64,000 nt of DNA. Origin: Furfurilactobacillus rossiae DSM 15814 (lineage in GTDB: Bacteria; Bacillota; Bacilli; Lactobacillales; Lactobacillaceae). Positions 35,074 through 47,077 of this stretch are shown piece after piece. Numbering within the stretch: the stretch's first letter is position 1; every line of letters starts with the position of its first letter. The DNA lies in contig NZ_AUAW01000004.1 of assembly GCF_000428925.1 (NCBI RefSeq), positions 124,001 through 188,000 on the forward strand, in the 5' to 3' direction. The notes beneath the pieces are model-generated. The model made no database searches and was not told the origin of the DNA. It saw only the letters and a program-made list of their open reading frames with translations. The translations under genes and the position numbers were made by a program.

Positions 35074-35571
35074 ATGAAGATTGAACCTGCAACAGTAAAC
35101 GATTTAGAACAAATTGAGGCAATTGAACAGGCTGGGTTTAATACGGCTGAAGCTGCTTCACTGGAAACGTATCGCAAACGGTTGGCTGTTTTGGCTGACA
35201 CCTTCTTAGTTGCCCGTGCTGACAACAGTGATGTGTTGGGGTTCATTGTTGGGCCGGCTGTGAAAGAACGTTTTGTTGAGGACTGGATGTATGAGGACAC
35301 ACCGCAAAATTTACCTCAGGGCGGTCATCAACTGGTTTTTACAATTGCGACGGCGCCGACTGTTCGTGAACAAGGAATCGGCAGTAAGTTACTGACGGCC
35401 TTGACCAACGTTGCGACACAGGCAGGACGGACATCCATGGCATTAACTTGCTTAAAAGACCGCATTCCGTTTTATGAGAAGAATGGTTTCACTAACGTTG
35501 GCGTGGCTGATTCAGTTCACGCTGATGAGATTTGGTACAACATGGAAAAACAACTGAAACGGAGTGTCTGA
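35074..35571 (+). CDS. GNAT acetyltransferase
   Basis: A 165-residue acetyltransferase with the acetyl-CoA loop TVREQGIGSKLLTAL and a C-terminal MALTCLKDRIPFYEKNGFTN, like arylalkylamine N-acetyltransferase-type GNATs. Start at 35074 follows AAAGGGG by 9 bases. Its stop codon is directly followed by the ATG of the EamA gene, so the two are co-translated. Confidence 0.85.
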   Translation: MKIEPATVNDLEQIEAIEQAGFNTAEAASLETYRKRLAVLADTFLVARADNSDVLGFIVGPAVKERFVEDWMYEDTPQNLPQGGHQLVFTIATAPTVREQGIGSKLLTALTNVATQAGRTSMALTCLKDRIPFYEKNGFTNVGVADSVHADEIWYNMEKQLKRSV

Positions 35572-36552
35572 ATGGAAACACAAGCAACGAATGTTGATGC
35601 AAAAGTGACGGCTGGCTCAACAGAGGCAAAAGTGACGCCGCGTCCAAGAAAGGCCTTGGGCATTGCCTTGGCATGTACGGCAGGAATTTGCTGGGGGATT
35701 TCAGGCGTGGCCGCAAGCGCGCTATTTCATCGCAATCACGCGATTACGCCACTGTGGGTGAGTCAGGTGCGAATGACGATTGCTGGCCTGATCATGATTT
35801 TAGTTAGTCTGACACAGGGGGAATCGGTAGCCATTTGGCGTAACAAACGGGATGCACTGCAATTAGTGATGTATGGGCTTTTAGGCCTTATTCCAGTTCA
35901 ATTGTTTTATTTCAACGCGGTTCACGCAGGAAATCCATCAATCGCAACGATATTGCAATTTTTAGGCCCATTTGTGATTGCCTTTTATTACATTCTCTTC
36001 CATCATCAGCTGCCAACGCGTTCTGAAGTCATCGGGATGGTACTGGCATTTGGTGGGACAATACTGATTATTACCCACGGTCATTTCAATACATTGGCAG
36101 TGTCCGGCGCTGTGCTATTCTGGGGCGGATTGTCGGCCATTGGCGTAGCCACCAATACGTTACTGCCACGAACGTTATTGCGTAAATACGGTTCGTTTGC
36201 AACAACTGGCTGGGGTTTACTGGTCGCCGGTTTATCGCTAAACGTGTTTGGTCCAGTGTGGTCGAATCCGGTTCATTTGGCGGCGACAGATTGGTTGTTG
36301 ATGAGCGTGATTATTGTTATTGGAACCTTGCTGGCATTCATTTTGTTTGCGATTAGTTTGAAGCATATTTTACCAACGACGGCGAGTTTGCTTGATGCGT
36401 TTGAGCCATTATCAGCAACCGTCTTTTCCATCATTTTCCTTGGCATTTCGCTATCCGGCATGGACATTGTCGGCGGTATCATGATTATTCTTGCCGTAAT
36501 GGCATTGGCGATGGATTTTCGGGCAATTCACTGGTTCCGCAAACGTTCGTAA
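35572..36552 (+). CDS. EamA/DMT family transporter
   Basis: A 326-residue protein with ten predicted helices in two EamA halves (first starting GIALACTAGICWGISG, second VSGAVLFWGGLSAIGVAT). Drug/metabolite transporters of this type export amino acids or other small metabolites. The 30-residue hydrophilic N-terminus is longer than usual. Starts immediately after the GNAT stop codon. Confidence 0.88.
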   Translation: METQATNVDAKVTAGSTEAKVTPRPRKALGIALACTAGICWGISGVAASALFHRNHAITPLWVSQVRMTIAGLIMILVSLTQGESVAIWRNKRDALQLVMYGLLGLIPVQLFYFNAVHAGNPSIATILQFLGPFVIAFYYILFHHQLPTRSEVIGMVLAFGGTILIITHGHFNTLAVSGAVLFWGGLSAIGVATNTLLPRTLLRKYGSFATTGWGLLVAGLSLNVFGPVWSNPVHLAATDWLLMSVIIVIGTLLAFILFAISLKHILPTTASLLDAFEPLSATVFSIIFLGISLSGMDIVGGIMIILAVMALAMDFRAIHWFRKRS

Positions 36553-36629
36553 GGTAACCCAGCGAAAGAATTGTTTTGTGTAATAGTATGGGTGTATGAT
36601 GCTGCCAAACGAAACGGGTGGCGATTTAA

Positions 36630-37217
36630 ATGACTCAGCACTTAAGTTGGCGGTTTTGGTGGCTAATTCATATTATTAATCTGCTTATCGCTGCAGCTCT
36701 TTGGATGCGGATCAGCCGTTTGCTGATGACCCCTAGAAATGAACTCTTTGGTTTTGGCATTATTGCGTTGCTTTATCTTGCTTATATGCGATTACCGTTT
36801 GCAATCGGATCGTGGTCGTTTGTTCAGTGGCCCGTTGAAATGAAACTAAAGGTAGCAATTATTAACGCTGTTGTTTTTACTGCTTATGGCGTAACTGCGT
36901 GCGTTTTTCCGAATGACTTTCAGGCCAGCCATGCGTCGATTGTTGGAATTACTTCAGGATTGGCGGGAATGCTAGTAATGTATTTACCACCGGCACATCC
37001 AACATTTACAATTGGGTTTCACATCAGACAAAGTGACTGTGCAACAAAAGTCATGTTGTTATTCATGGGTCGAGGGTTGGTTATCGCTGGTATTGTTATC
37101 ATAGTGATTGGAAATGGCGTTCCCAATGTCTTGGTTCCAGTCGCTACTGGTTTAACCATGTTTGCCTTGATCGGTGGGTTTGTATATGGTCAGTGGCTGG
37201 ATCGACGATCAAAATAA
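36630..37217 (+). CDS. Hypothetical membrane protein, about six helices
   Basis: A 195-residue hydrophobic protein with about six helices and a short basic C-terminus (DRRSK). I do not recognise the family; the IGFHIRQSD loop vaguely recalls SdpI-type immunity proteins, but the match is too weak to name. The gene stands alone between the EamA gene and a strong terminator. Confidence 0.6.
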   Translation: MTQHLSWRFWWLIHIINLLIAAALWMRISRLLMTPRNELFGFGIIALLYLAYMRLPFAIGSWSFVQWPVEMKLKVAIINAVVFTAYGVTACVFPNDFQASHASIVGITSGLAGMLVMYLPPAHPTFTIGFHIRQSDCATKVMLLFMGRGLVIAGIVIIVIGNGVPNVLVPVATGLTMFALIGGFVYGQWLDRRSK

Positions 37218-37225
37218 TTTGGAAA

Positions 37226-37278
37226 AAATAGTGGCATTAATCCTATGCAAAGTGCATTTAGGGTTAATGTCACTATTT
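37226..37278 (+). terminator. Intrinsic terminator
   Basis: Stem AAAAATAGTG-CATTAA-CCT paired with AGG-TTAATG-CACTATTTT, with single-base bulges, after the membrane protein gene. Confidence 0.75.
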
Positions 37279-37435
37279 TAGTGTTATAGAAGTTATGATC
37301 AATAATAAAACGATAAACGACGCTTTGAAAGATATGATACACAATGACTATTATTGATTCTGGTTTCCCGCCAATAAAGAATTAATAATGAATTCATCAA
37401 GTCATAGCGTACAGTATTTTTCGGAGGTTGATAAA

Positions 37436-38263
37436 ATGACTACAGACATTAAAGTTCATGTTTTGCACACAGGTTTAGTTCAAGTTGATCGAGCCTTGCC
37501 CTTTCATGACTATTATCGTAATCCCCTGGCATTTACAGGTATATTGCGATCACATATTAATCAGATTACCTTGCCTGTTTCGAGTTATTTGATTGAGCAT
37601 CCAAAAGGGTTGGTACTCATTGATACTGGTTGGAACGAATCGGTTCGTCAGAGTCAGTGGCATGAACTGGGCATGCAAGTGCAAATCAATAAAGCCTATT
37701 TACCGGCTGGGTGGTCAGTTCGTGAACAGTTAGCAACTTTAGGATATAAACCAAGTGATATTGACTATTTGGTATTAAGCCATTTGCACAGTGATCATGC
37801 CAGTGGTCTCAAACTGGTTAAAGAGGCCAAGAAAATTTTAACCAGTGATGCGGAGTGGCAAGCGGCTAATCGCGATAAATTACGGTATATCAATAAAATG
37901 TGGCGTGACGTCAACGTAGAAACATTTGCATATGAAAGCGCAAATGTGGGTCCCTTACATCAGACATTTGATCTGTTTGGTGATGGGAGTGTTCAGTTCG
38001 TTGCCACGCCTGGCCACAGTGCTGGGCTTTCAGCAACAATTGTGACAGGGAAAGATGGACGTGAGGTCGTTCTTGCCGCTGATGTAGGTTATGCACGCGA
38101 ATCATGGGAGAAAATGGTTACCCCTGGTATTGTGGTAGATCGAAAAGCTGCTATTGAGTCACTGGCTTGGATTAAGCAAGAAGCGGCAAAACCAAATGTT
38201 GTTGAGGCGTTGGCAAATCATGATCCTCAGGTAATGCCTCACGTTGTTACATTGAGCTACTAA
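37436..38263 (+). CDS. Metallo-beta-lactamase-fold hydrolase (AHL lactonase-like family)
   Basis: A 275-residue enzyme with the metal motif SHLHSDHASG, a second His in TPGHSAG and Asp in LAADVGYARE, the set found in the N-acyl homoserine lactonase-like family. Actual lactonase activity is uncertain; related enzymes hydrolyse various lactones and esters. CGGAGG is 9 bases before the ATG at 37436, so the extra 16 codons of the longer frame are rejected. Its last bases overlap the convergent TetR gene by 4 bases. Confidence 0.82.
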   Translation: MTTDIKVHVLHTGLVQVDRALPFHDYYRNPLAFTGILRSHINQITLPVSSYLIEHPKGLVLIDTGWNESVRQSQWHELGMQVQINKAYLPAGWSVREQLATLGYKPSDIDYLVLSHLHSDHASGLKLVKEAKKILTSDAEWQAANRDKLRYINKMWRDVNVETFAYESANVGPLHQTFDLFGDGSVQFVATPGHSAGLSATIVTGKDGREVVLAADVGYARESWEKMVTPGIVVDRKAAIESLAWIKQEAAKPNVVEALANHDPQVMPHVVTLSY

Positions 38264-38823
38264 TGTGAATTTTGCTGAGTGATTTGATTAGCGATATTGA
38301 TAAACGTTGTGTTCATAAAGTGGGCAACATCCTCATTGAGGCCGTGTGCAAGTGACCAAGTAATGTAAGTCATTGCATTAGCAACATACAGGTCTTGAAG
38401 GTAGGCGATCGGCAGAGTCGTGCTAAGGTGATCTCTCAAAAAGCTGGCTAAGCTGTCGCTGATTATTTTCCGAAAATTGGCATCTAAACTAAGACTACTA
38501 GCATGGACGTTCAACAAGATTAATAGTGCGTCTTTGTCGGGCAAGAGATCTGATACCAAAGTGACAAGGGAAGTAGACTGTGTAACTGTTGAAATTCGTG
38601 TCACCATAATTTTTTGGAATTTGTCGGCATATTGATTGTTAAGATGTTCAAGTAATGTAAATTTGTCTACGTAGTGATGGTAAAAAGTAGATCGACCGAT
38701 TTCCGCCTCCAGACAGATTTGCTGAACCGTGACTTGTTCGAACGATTCTGTTTTTAATAAGTTTAGTAATGTTTGGTCAATCAAACGGATAGTTTTGACA
38801 ACGCGTAAGTCTGATTCATTCAT
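38260..38823 (-). CDS. TetR family regulator
   Basis: A 187-residue regulator: helix-turn-helix at residues 10-55 (LLNLLKTESFEQVTVQQICL, then EAEIGRSTFYHHYVDK) and a helical C-terminal domain of the type seen in Lactobacillales dihydroxyacetone kinase-type TetR proteins. Convergent with the lactonase-like gene, which is an odd arrangement for its regulator, so its target may lie elsewhere. Confidence 0.85.
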   Translation of the reverse strand: MNESDLRVVKTIRLIDQTLLNLLKTESFEQVTVQQICLEAEIGRSTFYHHYVDKFTLLEHLNNQYADKFQKIMVTRISTVTQSTSLVTLVSDLLPDKDALLILLNVHASSLSLDANFRKIISDSLASFLRDHLSTTLPIAYLQDLYVANAMTYITWSLAHGLNEDVAHFMNTTFINIANQITQQNSH

Positions 38824-38906
38824 TTTTTTATCACCTTTCGAAAACTAAATTTATTGTAGTCGATGAACCCAGATGGCGCCAAGAAATGAAAAAGTGAGTT
38901 CTGTGA

Positions 38907-38935
38907 TTGCACGATTGTCAAACCTGTGATAATCT
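38907..38935 (+). promoter_or_regulatory. Promoter of the xpt-pbuX operon
   Basis: TTGCAC (38907-38912), a 17-bp spacer and TAATCT (38930-38935). Transcription would begin about 25-30 bases before the purine riboswitch aptamer. Confidence 0.6.
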
Positions 38936-38967
38936 ATGAACCACAAGTTAATTAGCATACGAACAAA

Positions 38968-41057
<2,090 letters not shown>

Positions 41058-41137
41058 CCTTGTGAAACATGGGTATTGTCTCACGGATTAGTTGACGTGT
41101 TTGACATTCAATATCGAAATCAAAAAAATTGAATTGA

Positions 41138-41190
41138 AAGGGCGCTACCAAATTCTGAATTTAATCAGAACTTGGCAGCGCCCTTTTTTG
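41138..41190. terminator. Bidirectional intrinsic terminator
   Basis: A 22-bp stem (AAGGGCGCTACCAAATTCTG and complement with single mismatches) and six T, between the convergent pbuX and guaC. Confidence 0.88.
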
Positions 41191-41198
41191 AGTTTTAA

Positions 41199-42170
41199 TT
41201 AATCGCCATTTGTAATGGTGTTGCGCACGATGACATAGTCAACGGTTTTTAGTGCCATAAGGTCACTTCCACCTGCATATGAAATGGAGGATTGAAGATC
41301 CTCTGTCATTTCAGTTAAGGTATCGCTGATTTCACCACGATAATCGACTAAGATATCTTTTCCTTCAACGTTCTTACGGCCACCTTTTTGGTTTTCAGAG
41401 GCTGAACCATAATATTGCTTAAAGTGGCGGTGGTTAATCATGATGTCATGGCCTGGTGACTGACGATGACCGGCAAACAGCGAACCAATCATAACCATGC
41501 TGGCACCAAAGCGAATGGATTTAGCAATATCGCCATTGTGACGGATGCCACCATCCGCAATAATTGGCTTGCGCGCGGCCTTTGCACACCAGCGAACTGC
41601 GGCAAGCTGCCAACCACCGGTACCAAAACCAGTCTTCAGCTTCGTAATGCAGACTTTACCAGGGCCAACACCAACTTTTGTTGCATCGGCGCCAGCGTCT
41701 TCAAGCTCACGAACGGCATCCGGTGTTGCCACGTTACCAGCAATCACAAATGTCTTTGGGAGACGTTTCTTAATGTAATGGATCATTTCAATAACGCTGT
41801 TGGCATGACCGTGGGCGACATCAATAGTAATGAAGTCTGGTGTTAGCTTTTCACTGGTCAAATCATCGATAAACTGTTTTTCGTTCGGTTTTACACCAAC
41901 ACTGATGGAACTAATGAGATGCTTTTTAGCCATTTTCCGAACAAAAGGTAATCTGGTTTCTGGCTCGAAGCGGTGCATGATATAAAAGTAATCGTGTTCG
42001 GCCATCCAGGTTGCTAACTGTTCATCGATGACAGTTGCCATGTTTGCTGGGACCACAGGAATCTTGAAGTGATGCCCACCGAACGTAATACTTGGATCCG
42101 CCTGAGAGCGACTCTCAATCAAACATTTATTGGGAATCAACTGAACGTCTTCATAATCAAATATTTCCAT
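41199..42170 (-). CDS. guaC: GMP reductase
   Basis: A 323-residue TIM-barrel enzyme converting GMP to IMP with NADPH. It begins [20 protein letters not shown]; catalytic Cys is in [15 protein letters not shown]; phosphate loops [15 protein letters not shown] and [10 protein letters not shown] follow. The single-domain build without CBS repeats separates it from GuaB. Balances guanine and adenine nucleotides with the purA-purB operon divergent from it. Confidence 0.93.
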   Translation of the reverse strand: MEIFDYEDVQLIPNKCLIESRSQADPSITFGGHHFKIPVVPANMATVIDEQLATWMAEHDYFYIMHRFEPETRLPFVRKMAKKHLISSISVGVKPNEKQFIDDLTSEKLTPDFITIDVAHGHANSVIEMIHYIKKRLPKTFVIAGNVATPDAVRELEDAGADATKVGVGPGKVCITKLKTGFGTGGWQLAAVRWCAKAARKPIIADGGIRHNGDIAKSIRFGASMVMIGSLFAGHRQSPGHDIMINHRHFKQYYGSASENQKGGRKNVEGKDILVDYRGEISDTLTEMTEDLQSSISYAGGSDLMALKTVDYVIVRNTITNGD

Positions 42171-42313
42171 GAAGGTGAAAACCTCTTTCTGTCATTTATT
42201 GATTAAAGTTCGTCAACACGAGATACAATAATCGTTTTGAATCTCACTGTCAAATTAAAATTCGCTAAAACAAGAACAATAAATTTATTGATAATTATAT
42301 TATACAGTTTTAG

Positions 42314-42357
42314 TTGATTATCCGAACTTTACCTGTTATAGTTCTCATTGTTGTTCG
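42314..42357 (+). promoter_or_regulatory. purAB promoter with PurBox-like elements
   Basis: TTGATT (42314-42319), 17-bp spacer, TATAGT (42337-42342). CCGAAC (42322-42327) sits inside the spacer and an inverted TTGTTCG (42351-42357) downstream, resembling halves of PurR boxes. The spacing differs from the Bacillus arrangement, so PurR control is only suggested. Confidence 0.5.
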
Positions 42358-42381
42358 ATAAATAAAATTTGAGGTGACATA

Positions 42382-43695
42382 ATGACAGCAGTAGTGATTG
42401 TTGGGAGTCAATGGGGCGACGAAGGTAAAGGAAAGATTACCGATTTTGTCAGTCAGCAGGCTGACGTGATTTCACGTTACCAAGGTGGCGATAATGCGGG
42501 ACACACCATTACCTTTAACGGCGAAAAGTACCAGCTACAACTATTGCCTTCGGGAATTTTTGAAAGTGATAAACAATGTTTGATTGGCAACGGCGTCGTG
42601 CTGAATCCCAAAACATTGTTAGCTGAAATTGATTACTTACATGAACGTGGCATTAGTACCGATAACTTAAGAATTTCTGATCGTGCTCACGTGATTTTTC
42701 CATATCACATTTTGCAAGATCAATTAGAAGAGGCCAGTAAAAAAGGCAGTAAGATTGGAACAACGAATAAGGGTATTGGCCCTGCTTACATGGACAAAGC
42801 TTCACGAATTGGCATTCGAGTAGCTGATTTATTGGAACCAGAAACATTTAAGACACTACTGGCTCGCAATGTCGTAGCTAAAAATGAGCTACTGGCCAAA
42901 TTGTATGGTGCGGAACCGATTGCGTTTGAACCATTACTAACGGCTTATCAGGGTTATGCTGAAAGGCTCGCCAAATATGTAACCGATACTTCAAAAGTGC
43001 TTGATGATGCGCTGGCTAATGGCCAACGGTTGCTATTTGAAGGTGCTCAAGGGGTAATGCTAGATATTGATCATGGAACCTATCCTTATGTAACTTCATC
43101 TAACCCAGTCGCTGGTGGTGTCACTATTGGTGGAGGTATCGGGCCCACTAGAATTTCAGCCGTCATTGGTGCAGCAAAGGCCTATACGTCCCGAGTTGGT
43201 GATGGTCCGTTTCCAACGGAATTGCATGACGAGAAAGGTGACCACATTCGTGAGGTTGGCCACGAATATGGGACAGTCACGAAGCGGCCTCGTCGAATTG
43301 GTTGGCTGGATACGGTCGTTTTGCGACATGCCAAACGTGTATCCGGCTTAAACTACTTGGCGTTAAACTGTTTAGATGTTCTGACCGGTTTGCCAGAGTT
43401 AAAAATTTGTACCGCTTATGAGCTGGATGGCGAAACAATTGATCGTTATCCTGCTGGACGGGAAGCTTTGTTGCGTTGCAAACCAGTGTACGAAACCTTG
43501 CCTGGCTGGACGGAAGATATCACAAATTGTAAAACAGTGGATGACTTACCAAAGAATGCACGCCAGTATGTGGAACGTGTCATGTCATTAACTGGTTTAC
43601 CATTAGCAACGTTATCTGTTGGACCAGATCGTAAACAGACAATGGTTTTGAAAGATGTTTGGCAAGCTGATATGAAAGTTGAGGAAATGGCATGA
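42382..43695 (+). CDS. purA: Adenylosuccinate synthetase
   Basis: A 437-residue GTP-dependent ligase joining IMP and aspartate, first step to AMP. Signatures: [15 protein letters not shown] at the start, [22 protein letters not shown] and [17 protein letters not shown]. Full family length. Overlaps purB by 4 bases (ATGA). Confidence 0.96.
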   Translation: MTAVVIVGSQWGDEGKGKITDFVSQQADVISRYQGGDNAGHTITFNGEKYQLQLLPSGIFESDKQCLIGNGVVLNPKTLLAEIDYLHERGISTDNLRISDRAHVIFPYHILQDQLEEASKKGSKIGTTNKGIGPAYMDKASRIGIRVADLLEPETFKTLLARNVVAKNELLAKLYGAEPIAFEPLLTAYQGYAERLAKYVTDTSKVLDDALANGQRLLFEGAQGVMLDIDHGTYPYVTSSNPVAGGVTIGGGIGPTRISAVIGAAKAYTSRVGDGPFPTELHDEKGDHIREVGHEYGTVTKRPRRIGWLDTVVLRHAKRVSGLNYLALNCLDVLTGLPELKICTAYELDGETIDRYPAGREALLRCKPVYETLPGWTEDITNCKTVDDLPKNARQYVERVMSLTGLPLATLSVGPDRKQTMVLKDVWQADMKVEEMA

Positions 43696-44987
43696 TTGAT
43701 CGCTACGTGCGACCGGAAATGGGCCAAATTTGGTCACAGAAAAATAAGTTACAACAATGGCTAAAGGTCGAGGTAGCTGCGTGTCAGGCGTGGGCAAACT
43801 TAGGTAAGATCCCACAGGCGGATGTTGATGCCTTGCGTGAGCATGCCGTCATAAACGTTGATCGAATGCAGGAAATTGAAGCAGAAACCCATCACGATGT
43901 GGTGGCATTCACACGCATGTTATCCGAATCGCTGGGTGATGAACGAAAGTGGGTTCATTATGGCCTGACGAGCACTGATGTTGTGGATACGGCCCAGGCA
44001 TTGCAATTAAAAGACGCTAATGCCTTATTGATGACAGATCTGCAAACGTTACAAGACACGTTGGTCCAGCAGGCAAAACGGTATCGTCACACGGTAATGA
44101 TGGGACGCACACACGGCATTCAGGCGGAACCGATGTCGTTTGGCGTTAAATTAGCACGGTGGGTAGATGAAATTAACCGTGACATTACGCGTTTACAAGC
44201 AGTGACTGATGAAATGGCTGTGGGTGAGTTAAGCGGTGCAGTGGGAACTTTTGCAAATATCCCCCCACAAGTGGAACAGGATGTTTGTGATCAACTCGGG
44301 CTAAGACCACAGCCTGTGACCAGTCAGGTGTTGCCACGGGATCTTCACGCACACTATTTGAGTGTATTGGCACTCATTGCGACTAGCTTAGAAAACTTTG
44401 CAACAGAAATTCGTGGTTTACAACGGACGGAAATTGGTGAGGTGGCTGAGCCGTTTTCCGTTGGGCAAAAAGGTTCTTCAGCGATGCCTCATAAACACAA
44501 TCCAATTGGCTCAGAAAACATTACGGGTTTGGCTCGGGTAATTCGTGGGCATATGATTACGGCTTTTGAAGATGTATCTTTGTGGCATGAACGCGATATT
44601 TCGCACTCTTCAGCCGAACGAATCATTTTACCGGACACGACTGAGCTGTTAGATTACATGCTGAACCGTTTTAATCGCATCATGACGAATTTGGTCGTCA
44701 ATGAGGACCGGATGATTCACAATATTGAATCCAGTGGTGGCCTGGTGTTCAGTCAACAATTACTACTAGCCCTAATTGACAAAGACATTAGTCGTGAAAC
44801 AGCTTACGACCATGTGCAACAGTTGGCGCAACAGGCAATGACCACCAATAAAACATTTCAGCAATTGGCGATGGCCAGTACTTTCGTCAACCAATATTTG
44901 ACGCCGGCCGAAGTGACTGCTGTGTTTGATGTGCAACGTCATCTGCGGTATGTTGATGAGATTTTCAAACGTGTTGGCATTGAGTAA
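43692..44987 (+). CDS. purB: Adenylosuccinate lyase
   Basis: A 431-residue fumarase/aspartase superfamily lyase acting twice in purine synthesis. [14 protein letters not shown], the [14 protein letters not shown] region and the mobile signature loop [16 protein letters not shown] are diagnostic. Translationally coupled to purA and ended by a 23-bp hairpin terminator. Confidence 0.96.
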   Translation: MIDRYVRPEMGQIWSQKNKLQQWLKVEVAACQAWANLGKIPQADVDALREHAVINVDRMQEIEAETHHDVVAFTRMLSESLGDERKWVHYGLTSTDVVDTAQALQLKDANALLMTDLQTLQDTLVQQAKRYRHTVMMGRTHGIQAEPMSFGVKLARWVDEINRDITRLQAVTDEMAVGELSGAVGTFANIPPQVEQDVCDQLGLRPQPVTSQVLPRDLHAHYLSVLALIATSLENFATEIRGLQRTEIGEVAEPFSVGQKGSSAMPHKHNPIGSENITGLARVIRGHMITAFEDVSLWHERDISHSSAERIILPDTTELLDYMLNRFNRIMTNLVVNEDRMIHNIESSGGLVFSQQLLLALIDKDISRETAYDHVQQLAQQAMTTNKTFQQLAMASTFVNQYLTPAEVTAVFDVQRHLRYVDEIFKRVGIE

Positions 44988-45018
44988 ACGGCATCATTTG
45001 GTGCTTTTTTAGGATATT

Positions 45019-45081
45019 AAGATGGTCCGGCTACTGACTGCGCTCAAATCAAGAGCAGTCAGTAGCCGGACCATCTTGTTT
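45019..45081. terminator. Very strong intrinsic terminator
   Basis: A perfect 23-bp stem (arms 45019-45041 and 45055-45077, beginning AAGATGGTCCGGCTACTGAC) with a 13-base loop, followed by GTTTTC, after purB. Confidence 0.9.
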
Positions 45082-45217
45082 TCAATAAAGATTCCTGAAA
45101 AGTCAGTTTAAAAAAGTTTCCATAAGAAACAATAAGTGATATACTCACTCTACTTCGTGCGAAAAATAGATTGTTACGGACGAAATAGCAGATATAACGT
45201 CAATTGATAAAAATGAA

Positions 45218-45278
45218 TTAATTTACAGTTATTTTGAGTAAATTAACTTAGAGAATGCGCCTTTCTTTGGCGTATAAT
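45218..45278 (+). promoter_or_regulatory. Inverted repeat and promoter ahead of the ABC exporter operon
   Basis: Perfect inverted repeat TTAATTTAC (45218-45226) / GTAAATTAA (45238-45246) with 11 bases between, about 27 bases upstream of a TATAAT box (45273-45278). The -35 is weak, fitting an activated or derepressed promoter. No regulator gene is adjacent. The remainder of 45082-45343 shows nothing else I can name. Confidence 0.5.
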
Positions 45279-45343
45279 AGCTAGGTTTATTTTGTGTCAA
45301 TCATCGTCACATCTTTGCTTATGAACGAGGAGGAACGTGCTAA

Positions 45344-47077
45344 ATGCTAAAAATAGCTAGGGGCCGAATTTCATTATGGGCGGTACTTGGTGCCGTATTT
45401 TTTATGATTATTCAGGTCATAGCCAACCTAAACTTACCCAGTTTGACATCAGATATTGTGAATAACGGGGTGGCAAAGGGTGACATTAGTTACATATGGA
45501 AAATTGGTTTTGAAATGATTGGTTTTTCGTTACTGTCAGTCGCGGCCGCGGTGTTGAACGTGTTGTTAGCAGCGCGTTCTTCACAAAAGTTAGGTCAAAA
45601 CTTGCGGAGTGACATCTACAGCAAAGTAATGAACTTTGCCAATGATGAATTTAACAAGGTAGAAACGTCATCATTGATCACACGAACAACCAACGATGTG
45701 GTCCAGATTCAAAACGTTGCCATGATTGCTTTACGAATGATGATTATGGCACCGATTATGCTGATTGGTGCGAGTTTCTTGGCCTATAACAAGAGTCACC
45801 AGTTGTCATGGATTTTCGTGGTGTCAATTCCTGTCTTACTAATTTGTATTGGTTTGATTATGGGCCTGGCGATTCCACGGTTCCGTGCCATGCAAACGAA
45901 AACAGACCGTTTGAACTTGGTCTTTCGTGAAGGGCTTACTGGTGTTCGCGTTATTCGAGCTTTCCGTCAGGATCAGTTTGAACAGGACCGTTTCGAAACA
46001 GCCAACCAGGATTACACGGACAATTCGATTAAGGTTAACACGATTGTGGCATTTGCTTATCCTGTGATGACACTGATTATGAGTGCAACCAACGTTGCCA
46101 TTGTTTGGTTTGGTGGTCAGTTGATCAGTTCACAGGCGATGCAAGTCGGGAACATGATTGCCTTCATGACGTATGCTATGCAAGTTTTGATGAGTTTCAT
46201 GATGCTCGCAATGGTCATGGCCTTTCTGCCTCGTGCTGCCGCTTCGGCAACGCGGATTCAGGAAGTTTTGTCACTGGATTCCAGTATTAAGGATCCAGAG
46301 CAGCCTATTACTCCAGCCGCTGGCGAAGCCAAACAACTGGCGTTTAATAACGTTGAATTTCGTTACCGTCACGCAGAACAGCCTGCTTTAAGCGGCATTG
46401 ACTTTAGTGCCAAGGCTGGCCAAACGGTGGCCATCATCGGTGGTACCGGTTCTGGTAAAACAACGCTGGTCAATCTAATTCCTCGTTTCTTTGATGTTGA
46501 AAAAGGAAGCGTCAATGTGAATGGCGTTGATGTGCGGCAACAAGACGTTAAGACACTTCATGGTGAAGTCGCGATGGTGCCGCAAAAGGCAACGTTGTTT
46601 ACTGGTACTATTCGCGACAACATGAAGTTTGGTAAAGAGGACGCGACAGATGATGAAATCTGGCAAGCGTTAGATATTGCCCAATCAACCGACTTCGTTA
46701 AAGAAGAGGGTGGATTGGACGCCCATGTTGAACAAGGGGGTGCAAACTTCTCTGGTGGTCAACGTCAACGGTTGGCGATCGCCCGTGCGTTGGTGAAAGA
46801 TGCCAGTACGTATGTATTTGACGATTCCTTCTCCGCTTTGGACTTTAAGACCGATGCTAAATTGCGTGGTCAACTGCGGCAGGACAAACGGATTCAACAG
46901 AGTATTGTTGTGATTGTCGCGCAACGGATTGCCACAGTGGCTGATGCGGATCTAATTCTAGTGCTCGATAACGGGAAGCTAGTCGGCAAAGGCACGCATG
47001 AAGAGTTGCGACAGTCCAACAAAGTTTATCAAGAAATTATGCGGTCTCAGTTACGTGAAGGGGAGGCGGGTCTGTAA
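45344..47077 (+). CDS. ABC exporter half-transporter with degenerate ATPase site (LmrC-like)
   Basis: A 577-residue protein: six-helix exporter domain (residues 1-300) and ATPase domain with Walker A GGTGSGKTT, signature FSGGQRQRLAIARAL and Walker B VFDDSFSALD. The catalytic Glu after Walker B is Asp, as in the degenerate half of heterodimeric exporters such as LmrCD. The next gene overlaps by one base and supplies the canonical half. Likely exports drugs, lipids or peptides. Confidence 0.88.
   Translation: MLKIARGRISLWAVLGAVFFMIIQVIANLNLPSLTSDIVNNGVAKGDISYIWKIGFEMIGFSLLSVAAAVLNVLLAARSSQKLGQNLRSDIYSKVMNFANDEFNKVETSSLITRTTNDVVQIQNVAMIALRMMIMAPIMLIGASFLAYNKSHQLSWIFVVSIPVLLICIGLIMGLAIPRFRAMQTKTDRLNLVFREGLTGVRVIRAFRQDQFEQDRFETANQDYTDNSIKVNTIVAFAYPVMTLIMSATNVAIVWFGGQLISSQAMQVGNMIAFMTYAMQVLMSFMMLAMVMAFLPRAAASATRIQEVLSLDSSIKDPEQPITPAAGEAKQLAFNNVEFRYRHAEQPALSGIDFSAKAGQTVAIIGGTGSGKTTLVNLIPRFFDVEKGSVNVNGVDVRQQDVKTLHGEVAMVPQKATLFTGTIRDNMKFGKEDATDDEIWQALDIAQSTDFVKEEGGLDAHVEQGGANFSGGQRQRLAIARALVKDASTYVFDDSFSALDFKTDAKLRGQLRQDKRIQQSIVVIVAQRIATVADADLILVLDNGKLVGKGTHEELRQSNKVYQEIMRSQLREGEAGL

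Noticed and set aside
37436-38263. Quorum-quenching AHL lactonase as a firm call
   Set aside because: The metal motif fits the family, but substrate cannot be deduced from sequence.
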